Positions 14,650-23,333 of a stretch of DNA of 64,000 nt are shown piece after piece (the stretch's first letter is position 1; every line of letters starts with the position of its first letter). The DNA comes from an uncultured Pelagibacteraceae bacterium. GTDB taxonomy: Bacteria; Pseudomonadota; Alphaproteobacteria; Pelagibacterales; Pelagibacteraceae. The DNA lies in the NCBI GenBank assembly GCA_902584995.1, contig CACICF010000001.1, forward strand, positions 1 through 64,000, given 5' to 3'. The translations under genes and the position numbers were made by a program. The notes under the pieces were generated by a model. The model saw only the letters and a list, made by a program, of their open reading frames with translations, did not search any database and had not been told where the DNA came from.

Positions 14650-17600
14650 ATGTATTTAACTGATGTAAGTATTAGAAGACCGGCATTATCATGGGTATTA
14701 TCTTTAATATTAGTTGTTTTTGGTACTTTTGTTTTTTCAAAGTTACCTGTTAGAGAACTTCCATCCGGTTTACAACCACCCGTAGTTCAAGTTCAAGTGA
14801 AATACGCTTCAGCTTCAGCTCCTATTGTTGATGAAGAAGTAACTCAGGTAATTGAAGAAGTAATTGGTGGAGCAGAGGGTATAAAAAATATTGATGCAAA
14901 ATCAGAGAATGGAAAAAGTACAATAAATATAGAGTTCGATACAGATATTGATCTTGATAATGCCGCAAACGATGTAAGAGAAAGAGTGGCTAGAATAGTT
15001 GGAAGGCTTCCCTCAGAGGCGGATGCGCCTAGAATACTTAAGCAATCTGCAGGTTTTACAACGACAATGTGGCTGGCGTTATCCTCAGAAACCTGGACAG
15101 ACCTTGAGCTTGGAGATTATGCGGAAAGGTATTTAGTTGACCAGTTTTCAAGCATTAAAAATGTTGGTAGAATAAGAACTGGTGGACTAAGAGAACTCAG
15201 TATAAGAGTATGGATAGATCCAATCAAGTTGGCAGCGAATAATCTAACAATACAAGAAGTTGAAAGATCACTTAGAAATGAAAATGTGAGATTACCAGCT
15301 GGTACTTTAGAGGCAGAGAATATTGATCTTACAATTAATATCGATAAATCTTATAACGACTTAGAAAAACTCAAACAGCTTCCAATAAAGAAGGCTAAAG
15401 ATAACATAGTAAGATTGTCTGACGTTGCAGATTTAGAGTTGGGTCCAGTGACTGAAAAAGTTTTATTCAGAGCTCAAAGTAAAGGGGCTTTAAATTTGAA
15501 AACAATGGGAATAGGTATCTATGCGAGGAGCGGTGCATCTACTGTAGAACTTTCCAAAGATATCAAGAAAAAAATTGAAGAAGTAAGAAAAACTTTACCA
15601 GGAGATTTAAATTTAGAAATAGCATTCAATAGAGCAACTTATATAGGTGAGGCAATTAATGAGGTTTATAAAACATTAATTATTGCATTTATATTAGTTG
15701 TAATCATAATTTATTTATTTTTAGGAAACCTTAAAGCTGTAATAGTCCCTGCCATTGCTCTACCAGTGAGTTTGATTGCAACCTTTTTAGGTCTATATAT
15801 ATTTGATTTATCAATAAATATATTTGTCTTATTAAGTTTTATTTTAGCAATAGGAATTATAACAGATGATTCTGTTATTATGACTGATGCTATATATAGA
15901 AGAATCGAAAATGGTGAAACGCCGTTAGTAGCAGCGTACAAGGGTTCAAAACAAATTACTTTTGCTATTATAGCGACAACTCTTATATTAGTGGCTGTTT
16001 TTTTACCTTTAATATTCATCGAGGGAATTGCAGGAACTTTATTTAAAGAGACTGCTATTGCCTTATCATTTGCAATAGTTGTTTCATCGTTTGTTGCATT
16101 AACACTCTCACCAATGCTTGGAAGCAAGTTTCTTGACAAAAAGAAAAAATCAAATTTCTTTACCAAAAGATTTGATAAATTTTTTCAAGGTTTTTTAAAT
16201 TTTTATTCAGAAACTTTAGTATTTTGGATCAATAGAAAAAAAACAATTGTAACATTTATTGTTTTAATCATTATTGGCTCAGCTGCTTTATATAATTATA
16301 CAAAAAAGGAACTATTACCAATGGAAGATAGAGGTGTATATTTGGTAATTGGTTTTACAGATGAGGGCAGTTCTTTTCAATACACACAAAAAAGAGCCGA
16401 AGATGTGGAAAAAAGACTGATACCATTGCTAGATAAGGAAAATAGCCCATACAATAGATTTCTTATGATCGTACCAGGATTTGGCTCTGAAAATAGTTTT
16501 TTGATCATTTCACTTTTAGACAATTGGAAAAATAGAAAACAAAGCTCCCAAACAATCATGAGACAAGCCATAGGTAAAATTGTTACTGTACCTCAAACAT
16601 TAGCATTTCCTATATCCCCTCAGTCTATAAGAGTTTCAAGTTACAACAAGCCTGTTCAAATGGTTATTTACGGAAATACTTACGAAGAGCTAGAACAAAT
16701 TCAAACTCAAGTTATTAGAATGCTCAGGAAAAACAGAAATTTATCAAGATTAGAATCTGATTACAGTAGAAATAAACCAGAAGTAAATATAAAGATTAAT
16801 AAAATAAAAGCAAAAGACTTAGGGATATCTGCAGAAGCAATTGGACAAACACTAGAGACTTTATATGGTGGCAAAACAGTTACAAAATTTAATAAACTTG
16901 GTAAAGAATATCCTATAATTTTACAACAATACTTAGAGGATAGAAAAGATAAGGAAAGTTTAAGTAAAATCTTTGTTAGATCTGAAAAAACTGGTAACTT
17001 AGTTTCTCTTTCAAATTTAGTAGAATTCAATGAAAAGGGAACTGCGAGTAAGTTATCAAGATACAATAGGCAAAGGGCTGTCACGATATCTGCAAATATT
17101 AGTGAAGGATATACTTTAGCTGAAGCAATTAAATATCTTGAAGAAACAATGACTAAAGTTGCGCCTGACAAACAAATTACTTGGAAGGGTAAATCAGAGG
17201 AATTAAAAGAAACAAGTAACGAACTTTACATAATTTTTGCCTTAGCTTTGTTAACTGCTTACCTTGTTATGTCTGCAACCTTTAATTCTTTTATTCATCC
17301 ATTTATAATTATTTTAACTGTTCCACTTGCGGTATTTGGTGGTTTGGTATTTATATTATTTTTAAATTCGTCAATAAATATTTTTTCACAAATTGCGCTG
17401 GTTATCCTTATAGGAATTTCAACAAAGAATAGTATTCTTATAGTTGATTATGCAAATCAATTAAGAACCAAAGGTAAAGATATTGAGAAAGCTGTAAAAG
17501 AAGCTTGTAGTTTAAGATTTAGACCAATAATTATGACTTCATTAAGTACTATGATAGCAATGTTACCGCTTGTTATTGGAAATATTGGACCTGGAGCAGG

Positions 17601-17760
17601 AGAAGGTTCTAGACTTGCAGTTGGTGCAACAATACTTGGTGGAATGATAATTTCTACGTTCTTTACATTATACGTAACACCAACAATGTATTTAACTCTA
17701 GCCAAAAATACAAAGAGAATTGACGCTGTTGATATAGAGCTGAAAAAACAGCTAAATTAG
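14650..17760 (+). CDS. RND-family multidrug efflux permease (AcrB/MexB-like, HAE1 group)
   Basis: A 1036-residue inner membrane permease with twelve helices and two large periplasmic loops, the normal RND length. The TM4 proton relay IGIITDDSVIMTDA carries the Asp-Asp pair (AcrB D407/D408), and the TM10 Lys is in GISTKNSILIVDYANQLR. It begins MYLTDVSIRRPALSWVLSLIL, the usual HAE1 start. It would extrude drugs or lipids by proton motive force. The partner adaptor lacks the hairpin, so export through TolC in the standard way is uncertain. The stop shares a 4-nt TTAG overlap with the convergent lytic transglycosylase gene. Confidence 0.92.
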   Translation: MYLTDVSIRRPALSWVLSLILVVFGTFVFSKLPVRELPSGLQPPVVQVQVKYASASAPIVDEEVTQVIEEVIGGAEGIKNIDAKSENGKSTINIEFDTDIDLDNAANDVRERVARIVGRLPSEADAPRILKQSAGFTTTMWLALSSETWTDLELGDYAERYLVDQFSSIKNVGRIRTGGLRELSIRVWIDPIKLAANNLTIQEVERSLRNENVRLPAGTLEAENIDLTINIDKSYNDLEKLKQLPIKKAKDNIVRLSDVADLELGPVTEKVLFRAQSKGALNLKTMGIGIYARSGASTVELSKDIKKKIEEVRKTLPGDLNLEIAFNRATYIGEAINEVYKTLIIAFILVVIIIYLFLGNLKAVIVPAIALPVSLIATFLGLYIFDLSINIFVLLSFILAIGIITDDSVIMTDAIYRRIENGETPLVAAYKGSKQITFAIIATTLILVAVFLPLIFIEGIAGTLFKETAIALSFAIVVSSFVALTLSPMLGSKFLDKKKKSNFFTKRFDKFFQGFLNFYSETLVFWINRKKTIVTFIVLIIIGSAALYNYTKKELLPMEDRGVYLVIGFTDEGSSFQYTQKRAEDVEKRLIPLLDKENSPYNRFLMIVPGFGSENSFLIISLLDNWKNRKQSSQTIMRQAIGKIVTVPQTLAFPISPQSIRVSSYNKPVQMVIYGNTYEELEQIQTQVIRMLRKNRNLSRLESDYSRNKPEVNIKINKIKAKDLGISAEAIGQTLETLYGGKTVTKFNKLGKEYPIILQQYLEDRKDKESLSKIFVRSEKTGNLVSLSNLVEFNEKGTASKLSRYNRQRAVTISANISEGYTLAEAIKYLEETMTKVAPDKQITWKGKSEELKETSNELYIIFALALLTAYLVMSATFNSFIHPFIIILTVPLAVFGGLVFILFLNSSINIFSQIALVILIGISTKNSILIVDYANQLRTKGKDIEKAVKEACSLRFRPIIMTSLSTMIAMLPLVIGNIGPGAGEGSRLAVGATILGGMIISTFFTLYVTPTMYLTLAKNTKRIDAVDIELKKQLN

Positions 17761-18356
17761 AATAAAATATATTTTCTAGTAGTTAGTGAGTTTTTACATT
17801 TATTAAGTTGACTTCTGTACTTCTTAGACTGTTTTTCAACTTTCTTTGCTAATAAAATAATTTTTTGTTTATTTTTATAATTTTTATAGTTTCCCCATCC
17901 CTCATGATAGGCAACATACTGCCTAAAAGCATCGTTTTTAGGTATTTTTAGTATCTTCTCTGTTTTATTTGTGTACCAACCAATAAAATCTACACTATCT
18001 TTGAACCGCGTTCGGGTAGCATATTTATTTCCAGTTTCTTCTTTATACTGTTTCCATGTACCTTTTACAGCTTGAGAATAGCCAAAAGAACTGGATGGTC
18101 TTTTATACGGAATTACTTTAAACAATTTTTGTCTTGGTGGTTTAGCCAACCAATCAAAATCAGATTCCATTTTAATAATTGCAAGTTGCAAATAAATAGG
18201 TGTTCCCCATTTTTGTTCAGATTTTTTTGCATGTTTATACCAAAGATATCTTTCAGAAAAAATTGAACAACCATCAGCTGTATTTTTAGGTATAGAAGAG
18301 CATGCAGAAACCAAAATTAGAATTATAAATATATGTAATTTATTATTTCGAATCAC
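17757..18356 (-). CDS. Lytic transglycosylase-like lipoprotein (SLT fold)
   Basis: A 199-residue lipoprotein. The signal peptide ends in the lipobox LVSAC, with Cys19 as the lipid attachment site. The SLT/lysozyme-like domain follows: the catalytic Glu in AIIKMESDFDW, the SSSFGYSQAVKGTWKQYKEETG substrate-groove motif, and YVAYHEGWGNY near the end. It would cleave the MurNAc-GlcNAc bond of peptidoglycan to give 1,6-anhydro products, acting from the inner or outer membrane. AmpG, AmgK and MurU homologues in the same window could handle the products. The C-terminal tail is Lys-rich. Confidence 0.85.
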   Translation of the reverse strand: MIRNNKLHIFIILILVSACSSIPKNTADGCSIFSERYLWYKHAKKSEQKWGTPIYLQLAIIKMESDFDWLAKPPRQKLFKVIPYKRPSSSFGYSQAVKGTWKQYKEETGNKYATRTRFKDSVDFIGWYTNKTEKILKIPKNDAFRQYVAYHEGWGNYKNYKNKQKIILLAKKVEKQSKKYRSQLNKCKNSLTTRKYILF

Positions 18357-18364
18357 TCTTTTTA

Positions 18365-18880
18365 TTATCTATTTTTTTTTCTCCATATCCAAGGATATTC
18401 GAATTTCATTTGCCACAATCCTAAAGAAAGATCTTTTGCATATTTTTCATATTCTTTGAATTTTCCTTTAGAATATTTTGGGTAATCAAACGCATAACCA
18501 TTCTTGACCATATAAACTGATAAACTTTCGTTATCTAAAAAACACTCTCCTAATAACCTATTAAATTGATCTTTATTTTTTTCAATTTTACAATCAATAG
18601 ATCGATTCCCTATTTTTTTAAATAATTTATCTTTTGATAATATTCCACAAAAAATATCCACTTTATTTAGAGTGCAAATTTGTTTTTTTCCGAAAAAATA
18701 ACTTTCTGGAGCATCAATTCCACTAAAACGAATTTTTTTGTTATTTATTTTAACTGTATCACCATCTGTTATAACTGCTTTTCCAGAAATTATTTTAATA
18801 TTACTATCTGAAGAAAATGAACTATTTATATTTAATATGATAAAAAAAAAACTAACTAAAATCAGTTTTAGCTTTTTCAT
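18365..18880 (-). CDS. Secreted thermonuclease-like protein (SNase domain)
   Basis: A 171-residue protein with a Sec signal peptide (MKKLKLILVSFFFIILNINSS). Its SNase OB-fold domain is marked by VITDGDTVKINNKKIRFSGIDAPE, then DQFNRLLGECFLD. The Ca2+/active-site residues Asp (DGD), Arg (IRF) and Glu (APE), plus Arg in FNRLLG, are in place, so it may cleave DNA/RNA in the periplasm and could supply phosphate or nucleotides. It overlaps the zeta-subunit gene by 29 nt. Shortening the start would remove the signal peptide, so this overlap is probably real. Two extra cysteines in the middle suggest a disulphide. Confidence 0.85.
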   Translation of the reverse strand: MKKLKLILVSFFFIILNINSSFSSDSNIKIISGKAVITDGDTVKINNKKIRFSGIDAPESYFFGKKQICTLNKVDIFCGILSKDKLFKKIGNRSIDCKIEKNKDQFNRLLGECFLDNESLSVYMVKNGYAFDYPKYSKGKFKEYEKYAKDLSLGLWQMKFEYPWIWRKKNR

Positions 18881-19160
18881 TTAACTCATCCATCTTTTTT
18901 CGTAATTCCTCATCTGATATGTTTTTGTCTTTTAAATCTTCTTTAATTTTTCTAAAAACATCTTCGTCACCTGCTTCAGCAAAATCAGCCTTTATTACTG
19001 ATTGAATATATTCTTTTTCTTGATCTGAATTATAATCAAGTATTTGGGATACCCATTCTCCTATATATTTATTTCTTCTAGCGCTGACTTTAAATTGAAG
19101 CTCTTGATCATGAGCAAATTTCTTTTCAAAACTTTTTTTTCTATCCTCAAAAGAACTCAT
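18852..19160 (-). CDS. F1F0-ATPase inhibitor subunit zeta (DUF1476)
   Basis: A 102-residue helical protein. MSSFEDRKKSFEKKFAHDQEL and KVSARRNKYIGEWVSQIL are the characteristic opening of DUF1476, known from Paracoccus denitrificans as the zeta subunit. Its N-terminal inhibitory segment inserts into F1 to block ATP hydrolysis. The charged C-terminus EDVFRKIKEDL continues the four-helix fold. It is specific to alphaproteobacteria. The F1 genes themselves are in the same window (atpHAGDC), but this regulator is 34 kb away and in its own transcription unit. A promoter with a very short or absent leader is placed right before the start codon. Confidence 0.9.
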   Translation of the reverse strand: MSSFEDRKKSFEKKFAHDQELQFKVSARRNKYIGEWVSQILDYNSDQEKEYIQSVIKADFAEAGDEDVFRKIKEDLKDKNISDEELRKKMDELNEKAKTDFS

Positions 19161-19166
19161 TGTAAC

Positions 19167-19194
19167 AAAATAAAAAGATTTAGCTTTATGTCAA
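19167..19194 (-). promoter_or_regulatory. Sigma-70 promoter candidate for the zeta subunit, possibly giving a leaderless mRNA
   Basis: On the minus strand, TTGACA (19189-19194) and TATTTT (19167-19172) are separated by 16 nt. The last base of the -10 box is 7 nt before the A of the ATG (19160), so the predicted start of transcription is at the start codon. No Shine-Dalgarno sequence precedes it. Confidence 0.5.
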
Positions 19195-19224
19195 TCTAAT
19201 TTAATTTATATTTATGTTAAATTT

Positions 19225-19935
19225 ATGAATTATTTAATTCTTGTAAGACATGGACAAAGTGAATGGAACCTTGAAAATCGTTTCACAGGCTGGGTAGACG
19301 TTAATTTAGCTGCTAAAGGTAAGCTTGAGGCTTGTAAAGCAGGAGAATTAATTAAGAAATTAGGTATTGAATTATCTTATTTTTACACATCTTTACAATC
19401 AAGATCGATTGAGACTCTTAATTTGATATTAAATACTATGAGAATAAAAAATCAGGAGATTATAAATGCATGGGAATTAAATGAGAGACATTACGGATCT
19501 TTAACAGGTTTAAATAAAGATGAAATGAAAAAGCTTTATGGTGAAGAAAAAATTCATACTTTTAGAAGGTCTTGGGATAATCCGCCAGAGGCTCTTAAAA
19601 AAACAAGTCCATATCACCCATTGAATATTGATATATATAAAAATGTTCCAAGAGATAAGATCCCTGATACTGAGTCATTAAAAAATACCTACGAAAGAGT
19701 GATACCATTTTATAAAAGAAATATAGAGCCAAAATTAGATAAAAATATAATTGTTTCAGCTCATGGAAATTCAATTAGATCATTGTGTAAATACCTATTT
19801 GATTTAGATAACAGAAAAATTTCAAGTCTAGAAATACCAACAGGTAATCCTTTATTAATAGAAATTGAAGAAGGAAAAATTAAAAATGCTAGTTATTTAG
19901 ATAAAGACAGAGCAAAAGACCTTTTAGTTTTCTAA
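19225..19935 (+). CDS. gpmA: 2,3-bisphosphoglycerate-dependent phosphoglycerate mutase
   Basis: A 236-residue histidine phosphatase-superfamily enzyme of glycolysis/gluconeogenesis, interconverting 3- and 2-phosphoglycerate. The phosphohistidine motif LVRHGQSEWN places His9 at the N-terminus. ELNERHYGSLTGLNK and the second catalytic His in SAHGNSIRSL are intact. The insert RRSWDNPPEAL and the IPDTESLKNTYER segment identify the dPGM branch (GpmA) rather than a generic phosphatase. Its 3' end overlaps the convergent murU gene by 4 nt (CTAA shared stop). A 64-bp gap holds its promoter opposite that of the zeta subunit gene. Confidence 0.94.
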   Translation: MNYLILVRHGQSEWNLENRFTGWVDVNLAAKGKLEACKAGELIKKLGIELSYFYTSLQSRSIETLNLILNTMRIKNQEIINAWELNERHYGSLTGLNKDEMKKLYGEEKIHTFRRSWDNPPEALKKTSPYHPLNIDIYKNVPRDKIPDTESLKNTYERVIPFYKRNIEPKLDKNIIVSAHGNSIRSLCKYLFDLDNRKISSLEIPTGNPLLIEIEEGKIKNASYLDKDRAKDLLVF

Positions 19936-20618
19936 ATAAATAATTTTTCATATATTTCATAATCAGTTAAGTGCTTAAATTCTCCTTTATGTTCATGACC
20001 ATAAAGTTTGTTGTCTCTTAAAAGAGTATCCCATATTTCAGATACAGGAAAATAATTCAGTTGCTTATGAGAAATTATATCTTTATTGAATATTTGACAT
20101 CCTGTATATTTAAAATTATTTACTTTTTCCTTAAATAAAATATTATTTTTAATTTCGAAATCTCCATTAAATCTTCTATCAAAACACGATGAATTATTTA
20201 CAACCAATAAAATATCTTTAATTTTTTTTTCGAAATAGATATTTTCCATTTCAATAACTGAGGTTATGAAACTATCATCCCAAATTGTATCTGGATTAAT
20301 AACTAATACATCCTCCTCATCAGATTTATTAATGAGGCTTAAAATTCCACCACCTGTACCTAAAATTGTATCACCGTCATCAACAATTTCTATATTTAAT
20401 GGGAAATTTTTATTTTCAATAAAACTAATTATTTTTTCTTTTAAATAAAATACATTTATTTTAATTTTGTTTATTTTTAGTTTTATTAAAAATTTAATAG
20501 TATTCTCTAATAATGTTACTTCTTTGTAATTAATTAAAGGCTTAGGTAATGTATCTGTTATCGGTTGAACTCTCTTACCAAATCCAGCACAAAGAATTAA
20601 AGCAGTTTTAATTTTCAT
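19932..20618 (-). CDS. murU: N-acetylmuramate-1-phosphate uridylyltransferase-like nucleotidyltransferase (MurU-like)
   Basis: A 228-residue sugar-1-phosphate nucleotidyltransferase. The N-terminal signature LCAGFGKRVQPITDTLPKPLI is the NTP-binding loop (GxGxR..P.t...PKP), and VINPDTIW supplies a metal-binding Asp. It sits immediately downstream of an AmgK-like kinase, the pairing known from Pseudomonas, where AmgK phosphorylates MurNAc and MurU forms UDP-MurNAc. That pathway bypasses de novo UDP-MurNAc synthesis. The specific MurNAc role is inferred from the neighbour, because the domain alone could be a glucose- or mannose-1-phosphate enzyme. Confidence 0.82.
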   Translation of the reverse strand: MKIKTALILCAGFGKRVQPITDTLPKPLINYKEVTLLENTIKFLIKLKINKIKINVFYLKEKIISFIENKNFPLNIEIVDDGDTILGTGGGILSLINKSDEEDVLVINPDTIWDDSFITSVIEMENIYFEKKIKDILLVVNNSSCFDRRFNGDFEIKNNILFKEKVNNFKYTGCQIFNKDIISHKQLNYFPVSEIWDTLLRDNKLYGHEHKGEFKHLTDYEIYEKLFI

Positions 20619-20619
20619 C

Positions 20620-21555
20620 TCAATTTTTTTTTTTATAAAAGTTTTTAATTAAAAGGTAATTTAAGTCTGTAAATATGGGGTTTTTACTTGTCCTAAGTTT
20701 GATGAGCTTCCAAGCATAAGGTATAAGTTTAAGATATTTATTTTTATTATCTCTCATAGATAAACGAGTAAATATGCCAATTATTTTAAAATTTCTAAGT
20801 ACAGATAAAATCTCAAAATCGTTTTTAAATTTTGCATAATCTAAATTTTTATTTTTTTTTAAGAATTCACTAAAAATAAAATTTTTAATTTTTATATTCG
20901 TTTTAAGCCTTACATCATCAATTAGAGATGCTAAATCATATGCAATATTACCATAAACTGCATCCTGACTATCAATCAACCCTAAACCCTTCTTAGTTAT
21001 CATTATGTTGGATATATGAAAATCTCTGTGTACAAAAACTTTATTTTTGTAAGCAATATTTTTTAATAATCTTTTAAATATTTTTTTTAATTGTTTTTCT
21101 AAAGATAGTTTTTTTTTTCCTTTAAAATATTTTTGTAAATACCAATCTATAAATAAGTTAGATTCATCCAATAACATCTTAGTGGTATAATTTGGAACTT
21201 TAAAATTTGTTTTCAAAAATGTTTTTTGATTTTTTATTTTTATATTTTTAATATTTGTTAGTAGAGCTATAATTTTTTTATAATAATTTTTTTTGTTGGT
21301 TGATTTTTGTTTTAATTTTTCAAAAACTGTTAAATCTCCAAAATCTTCTATTTCTATATAATTTTTTTTATAATGTTGAGATATTAAAGATGGTGCTATC
21401 ACTTTTTTTTTAATCAAAATTTTATTAATAGCATCATAATCTAATAAATTACTTTTTTTGTTTTTAATGCAATAAACAATTATACCACTTCTACTTCTAT
21501 AGAAATATCTAAATGATGCATCTCCTGGTAATTTTTTTAATTTATTTAAATTCAT
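20620..21555 (-). CDS. amgK: Anomeric MurNAc kinase-like phosphotransferase (AmgK-like)
   Basis: A 311-residue APH-fold kinase. The start KLPGDASFRYFYRS matches the conserved GDAS.R.Y.R opening of AmgK. The catalytic loop is KVFVHRDFHISNIM (Brenner-type HRDFH..N), followed by LGLIDSQDAVYGNIAYDLASLIDD. In AmgK the metal motif is usually IDFQDA, so IDSQDA is a slight change. It is 1 nt from murU and overlaps tsaE by 14 nt. Together with MurU it would recycle MurNAc from peptidoglycan turnover in the cytoplasm. Other APH-family substrates cannot be fully excluded. Confidence 0.83.
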   Translation of the reverse strand: MNLNKLKKLPGDASFRYFYRSRSGIIVYCIKNKKSNLLDYDAINKILIKKKVIAPSLISQHYKKNYIEIEDFGDLTVFEKLKQKSTNKKNYYKKIIALLTNIKNIKIKNQKTFLKTNFKVPNYTTKMLLDESNLFIDWYLQKYFKGKKKLSLEKQLKKIFKRLLKNIAYKNKVFVHRDFHISNIMITKKGLGLIDSQDAVYGNIAYDLASLIDDVRLKTNIKIKNFIFSEFLKKNKNLDYAKFKNDFEILSVLRNFKIIGIFTRLSMRDNKNKYLKLIPYAWKLIKLRTSKNPIFTDLNYLLIKNFYKKKN

Positions 21556-22021
21556 TTAAAATTTTTTTATTTTCTGTGATAATTGAAAGATAACGTTTTG
21601 TATAATTTTCTTCATATTCAAAAATTAAGTTTATACCTTTTTTAATTTTTATTTTTTTTATTATCTCTGGCCATTCGACTAATGTAATTTGATCTTTTAA
21701 ATTTTCTTGAATACCTAAATTGTTTAATTCTTTTTTATTCTTAATTCTATAAAGATCATAATGTTTTATTAATATTTTTTTAATTTGATACTCATTCATG
21801 ACTGTAAATGTTGGACTTGTTACTTCTGTTATGTTTTGTTTATTAGCTTTTTGAAAAAAATTTATTACATATTTTACAAAAGTTGTTTTTCCAACTCCTA
21901 AATTCCCACTCAACAGTATAAAATCGCCTTGCTTTATTAATTTAGAAAATTTTTCTGCTACAGATTTAGTGTCTTTTTCCTCTGAGATATTAATCTTACC
22001 ACCCTTAGTAGCGGTAAGCAT
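21542..22021 (-). CDS. tsaE: tRNA threonylcarbamoyladenosine ATPase TsaE
   Basis: A 159-residue P-loop ATPase needed, with TsaB/C/D, for the t6A37 modification of ANN-decoding tRNAs. Walker [11 protein letters not shown], the [11 protein letters not shown] segment (switch I) and KHYDLYRIK with VEWPEII are the family's standard motifs. It overlaps ahcY by 17 nt and amgK by 14 nt, which suggests a tightly coupled operon. TsaB/TsaD are not in this window. Confidence 0.93.
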   Translation of the reverse strand: MLTATKGGKINISEEKDTKSVAEKFSKLIKQGDFILLSGNLGVGKTTFVKYVINFFQKANKQNITEVTSPTFTVMNEYQIKKILIKHYDLYRIKNKKELNNLGIQENLKDQITLVEWPEIIKKIKIKKGINLIFEYEENYTKRYLSIITENKKILNEFK

Positions 22022-23291
22022 CTGGCTTGTATGGTCCTTCAGTTTTAACGCTGATATAATCAGCTTGATCCTTAGATAAAGGTGTTAATTTAGCTCCAAC
22101 TTTTTCTAAATGTAATCTGGCTACTTTTTCATCTAAATGTTTAGGAAGTACATACACTTTATTCTCGTATTTATCTGAGTTATTCCATAATTCTATTTGG
22201 GCTGTAACTTGGTTTGTAAATGAAGCACTCATAACAAAGCTTGGATGTCCTGTTGCACAACCTAAATTAACAAGTCTTCCCTCAGCTAGTAAAATAAGTC
22301 TCTTATTATCTGGGAATGTAATTTCATGAACTTGTGGTTTTATTTCATCCCATTTATAATTTTTTAATGCATCGACTTGAATCTCATTATCAAAGTGTCC
22401 AATATTACAAAGGATTGATCTATCTTTCATTGCTCTCATGTGATCTGCAGTAACAATATCTTTGTTGCCAGTTGCTGTCACAACAATATCGGCTTGACCA
22501 ATCATCTCATCCATTAATACAACTTCATAACCCTCCATTGCAGCCTGAAGTGCGCAAATTGGATCTGTTTCTGTTACCATTACTCTTGCACCACTTTGTC
22601 TTAGTGACGCTGCACTTCCTTTTCCAACATCACCAAATCCAGCAACTATAGCGACTTTTCCAGACATCATCACATCTGTGGCTCTTTTGATACCATCCAC
22701 TAAACTTTCTCTGCATCCATATAGATTATCAAATTTTGATTTTGTGACTGAGTCATTAACATTTATCGCAGGAACTAAAAGCGTTCCTTGTTCTTCCATC
22801 TTTTTAAGAGCTAAAACTCCTGTGGTTGTTTCTTCACTCAATCCTTTTATATCTTTCATCAAATCTTTATAATCTTTATGCATAAGTGCAGTAAGATCTC
22901 CACCATCATCCAAAATCATATTGGGCTTCCAGTCTTTTTTGCCTTCAATAGTTTGTCTTACACACCACCAGTATTCCTCCTCTGTCTCACCTTTCCATGC
23001 AAATACTGGGATGCCAGCTTTTGCGATTGCAGCTGCTGCATGGTCTTGAGTAGAGAAAATGTTACATGAAGACCATCTAACTTCAGCACCTAGATCAACT
23101 AAAGTTTCAATTAAAACTGCTGTTTGGATTGTCATGTGTAGACAACCTAAAATTCTTGCACCTTTTAGAGGATTTTTTCCTTTATATTCTTTTCTTAATG
23201 CCATTAAACCTGGCATTTCTGTTTCTGCTAATGAAATTTCTTTTCTTCCGAATTCTGCTTCATCAATATTTTTTACTTTATAGTCAGTCAT
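22005..23291 (-). CDS. ahcY: Adenosylhomocysteinase (S-adenosyl-L-homocysteine hydrolase)
   Basis: A 428-residue NAD-dependent cytoplasmic enzyme converting SAH to adenosine and homocysteine. The NAD-binding motif is [16 protein letters not shown]. Substrate-site segments include [26 protein letters not shown] and the C-terminal [13 protein letters not shown] with PYKPDAYRY. It uses the form without the ~40-residue insert of some bacterial and plant enzymes. It follows chvG by 42 bp. The gap is too short for the SAH riboswitch seen at some bacterial ahcY genes, and none was recognised. It feeds the methionine cycle, in which metX in this window also acts. Confidence 0.96.
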   Translation of the reverse strand: MTDYKVKNIDEAEFGRKEISLAETEMPGLMALRKEYKGKNPLKGARILGCLHMTIQTAVLIETLVDLGAEVRWSSCNIFSTQDHAAAAIAKAGIPVFAWKGETEEEYWWCVRQTIEGKKDWKPNMILDDGGDLTALMHKDYKDLMKDIKGLSEETTTGVLALKKMEEQGTLLVPAINVNDSVTKSKFDNLYGCRESLVDGIKRATDVMMSGKVAIVAGFGDVGKGSAASLRQSGARVMVTETDPICALQAAMEGYEVVLMDEMIGQADIVVTATGNKDIVTADHMRAMKDRSILCNIGHFDNEIQVDALKNYKWDEIKPQVHEITFPDNKRLILLAEGRLVNLGCATGHPSFVMSASFTNQVTAQIELWNNSDKYENKVYVLPKHLDEKVARLHLEKVGAKLTPLSKDQADYISVKTEGPYKPDAYRY

Positions 23292-23333
23292 AATTTGTGG
23301 CTTGTAACAACTTTATCTGTAATAATCAACTTT

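Noticed and set aside
15711-16166. Long minus-strand ORF (151 aa) inside the RND permease gene
   Set aside because: It is antisense to a clearly conserved coding region and shows low-complexity repeats of Ile/Ala/Val from reverse-complemented hydrophobic helices. No motif or ribosome site supports it.
23292-23333. SAH riboswitch before ahcY
   Set aside because: The gap between chvG and ahcY is only 42 bp and lacks the GC-rich pseudoknot of the SAH aptamer.
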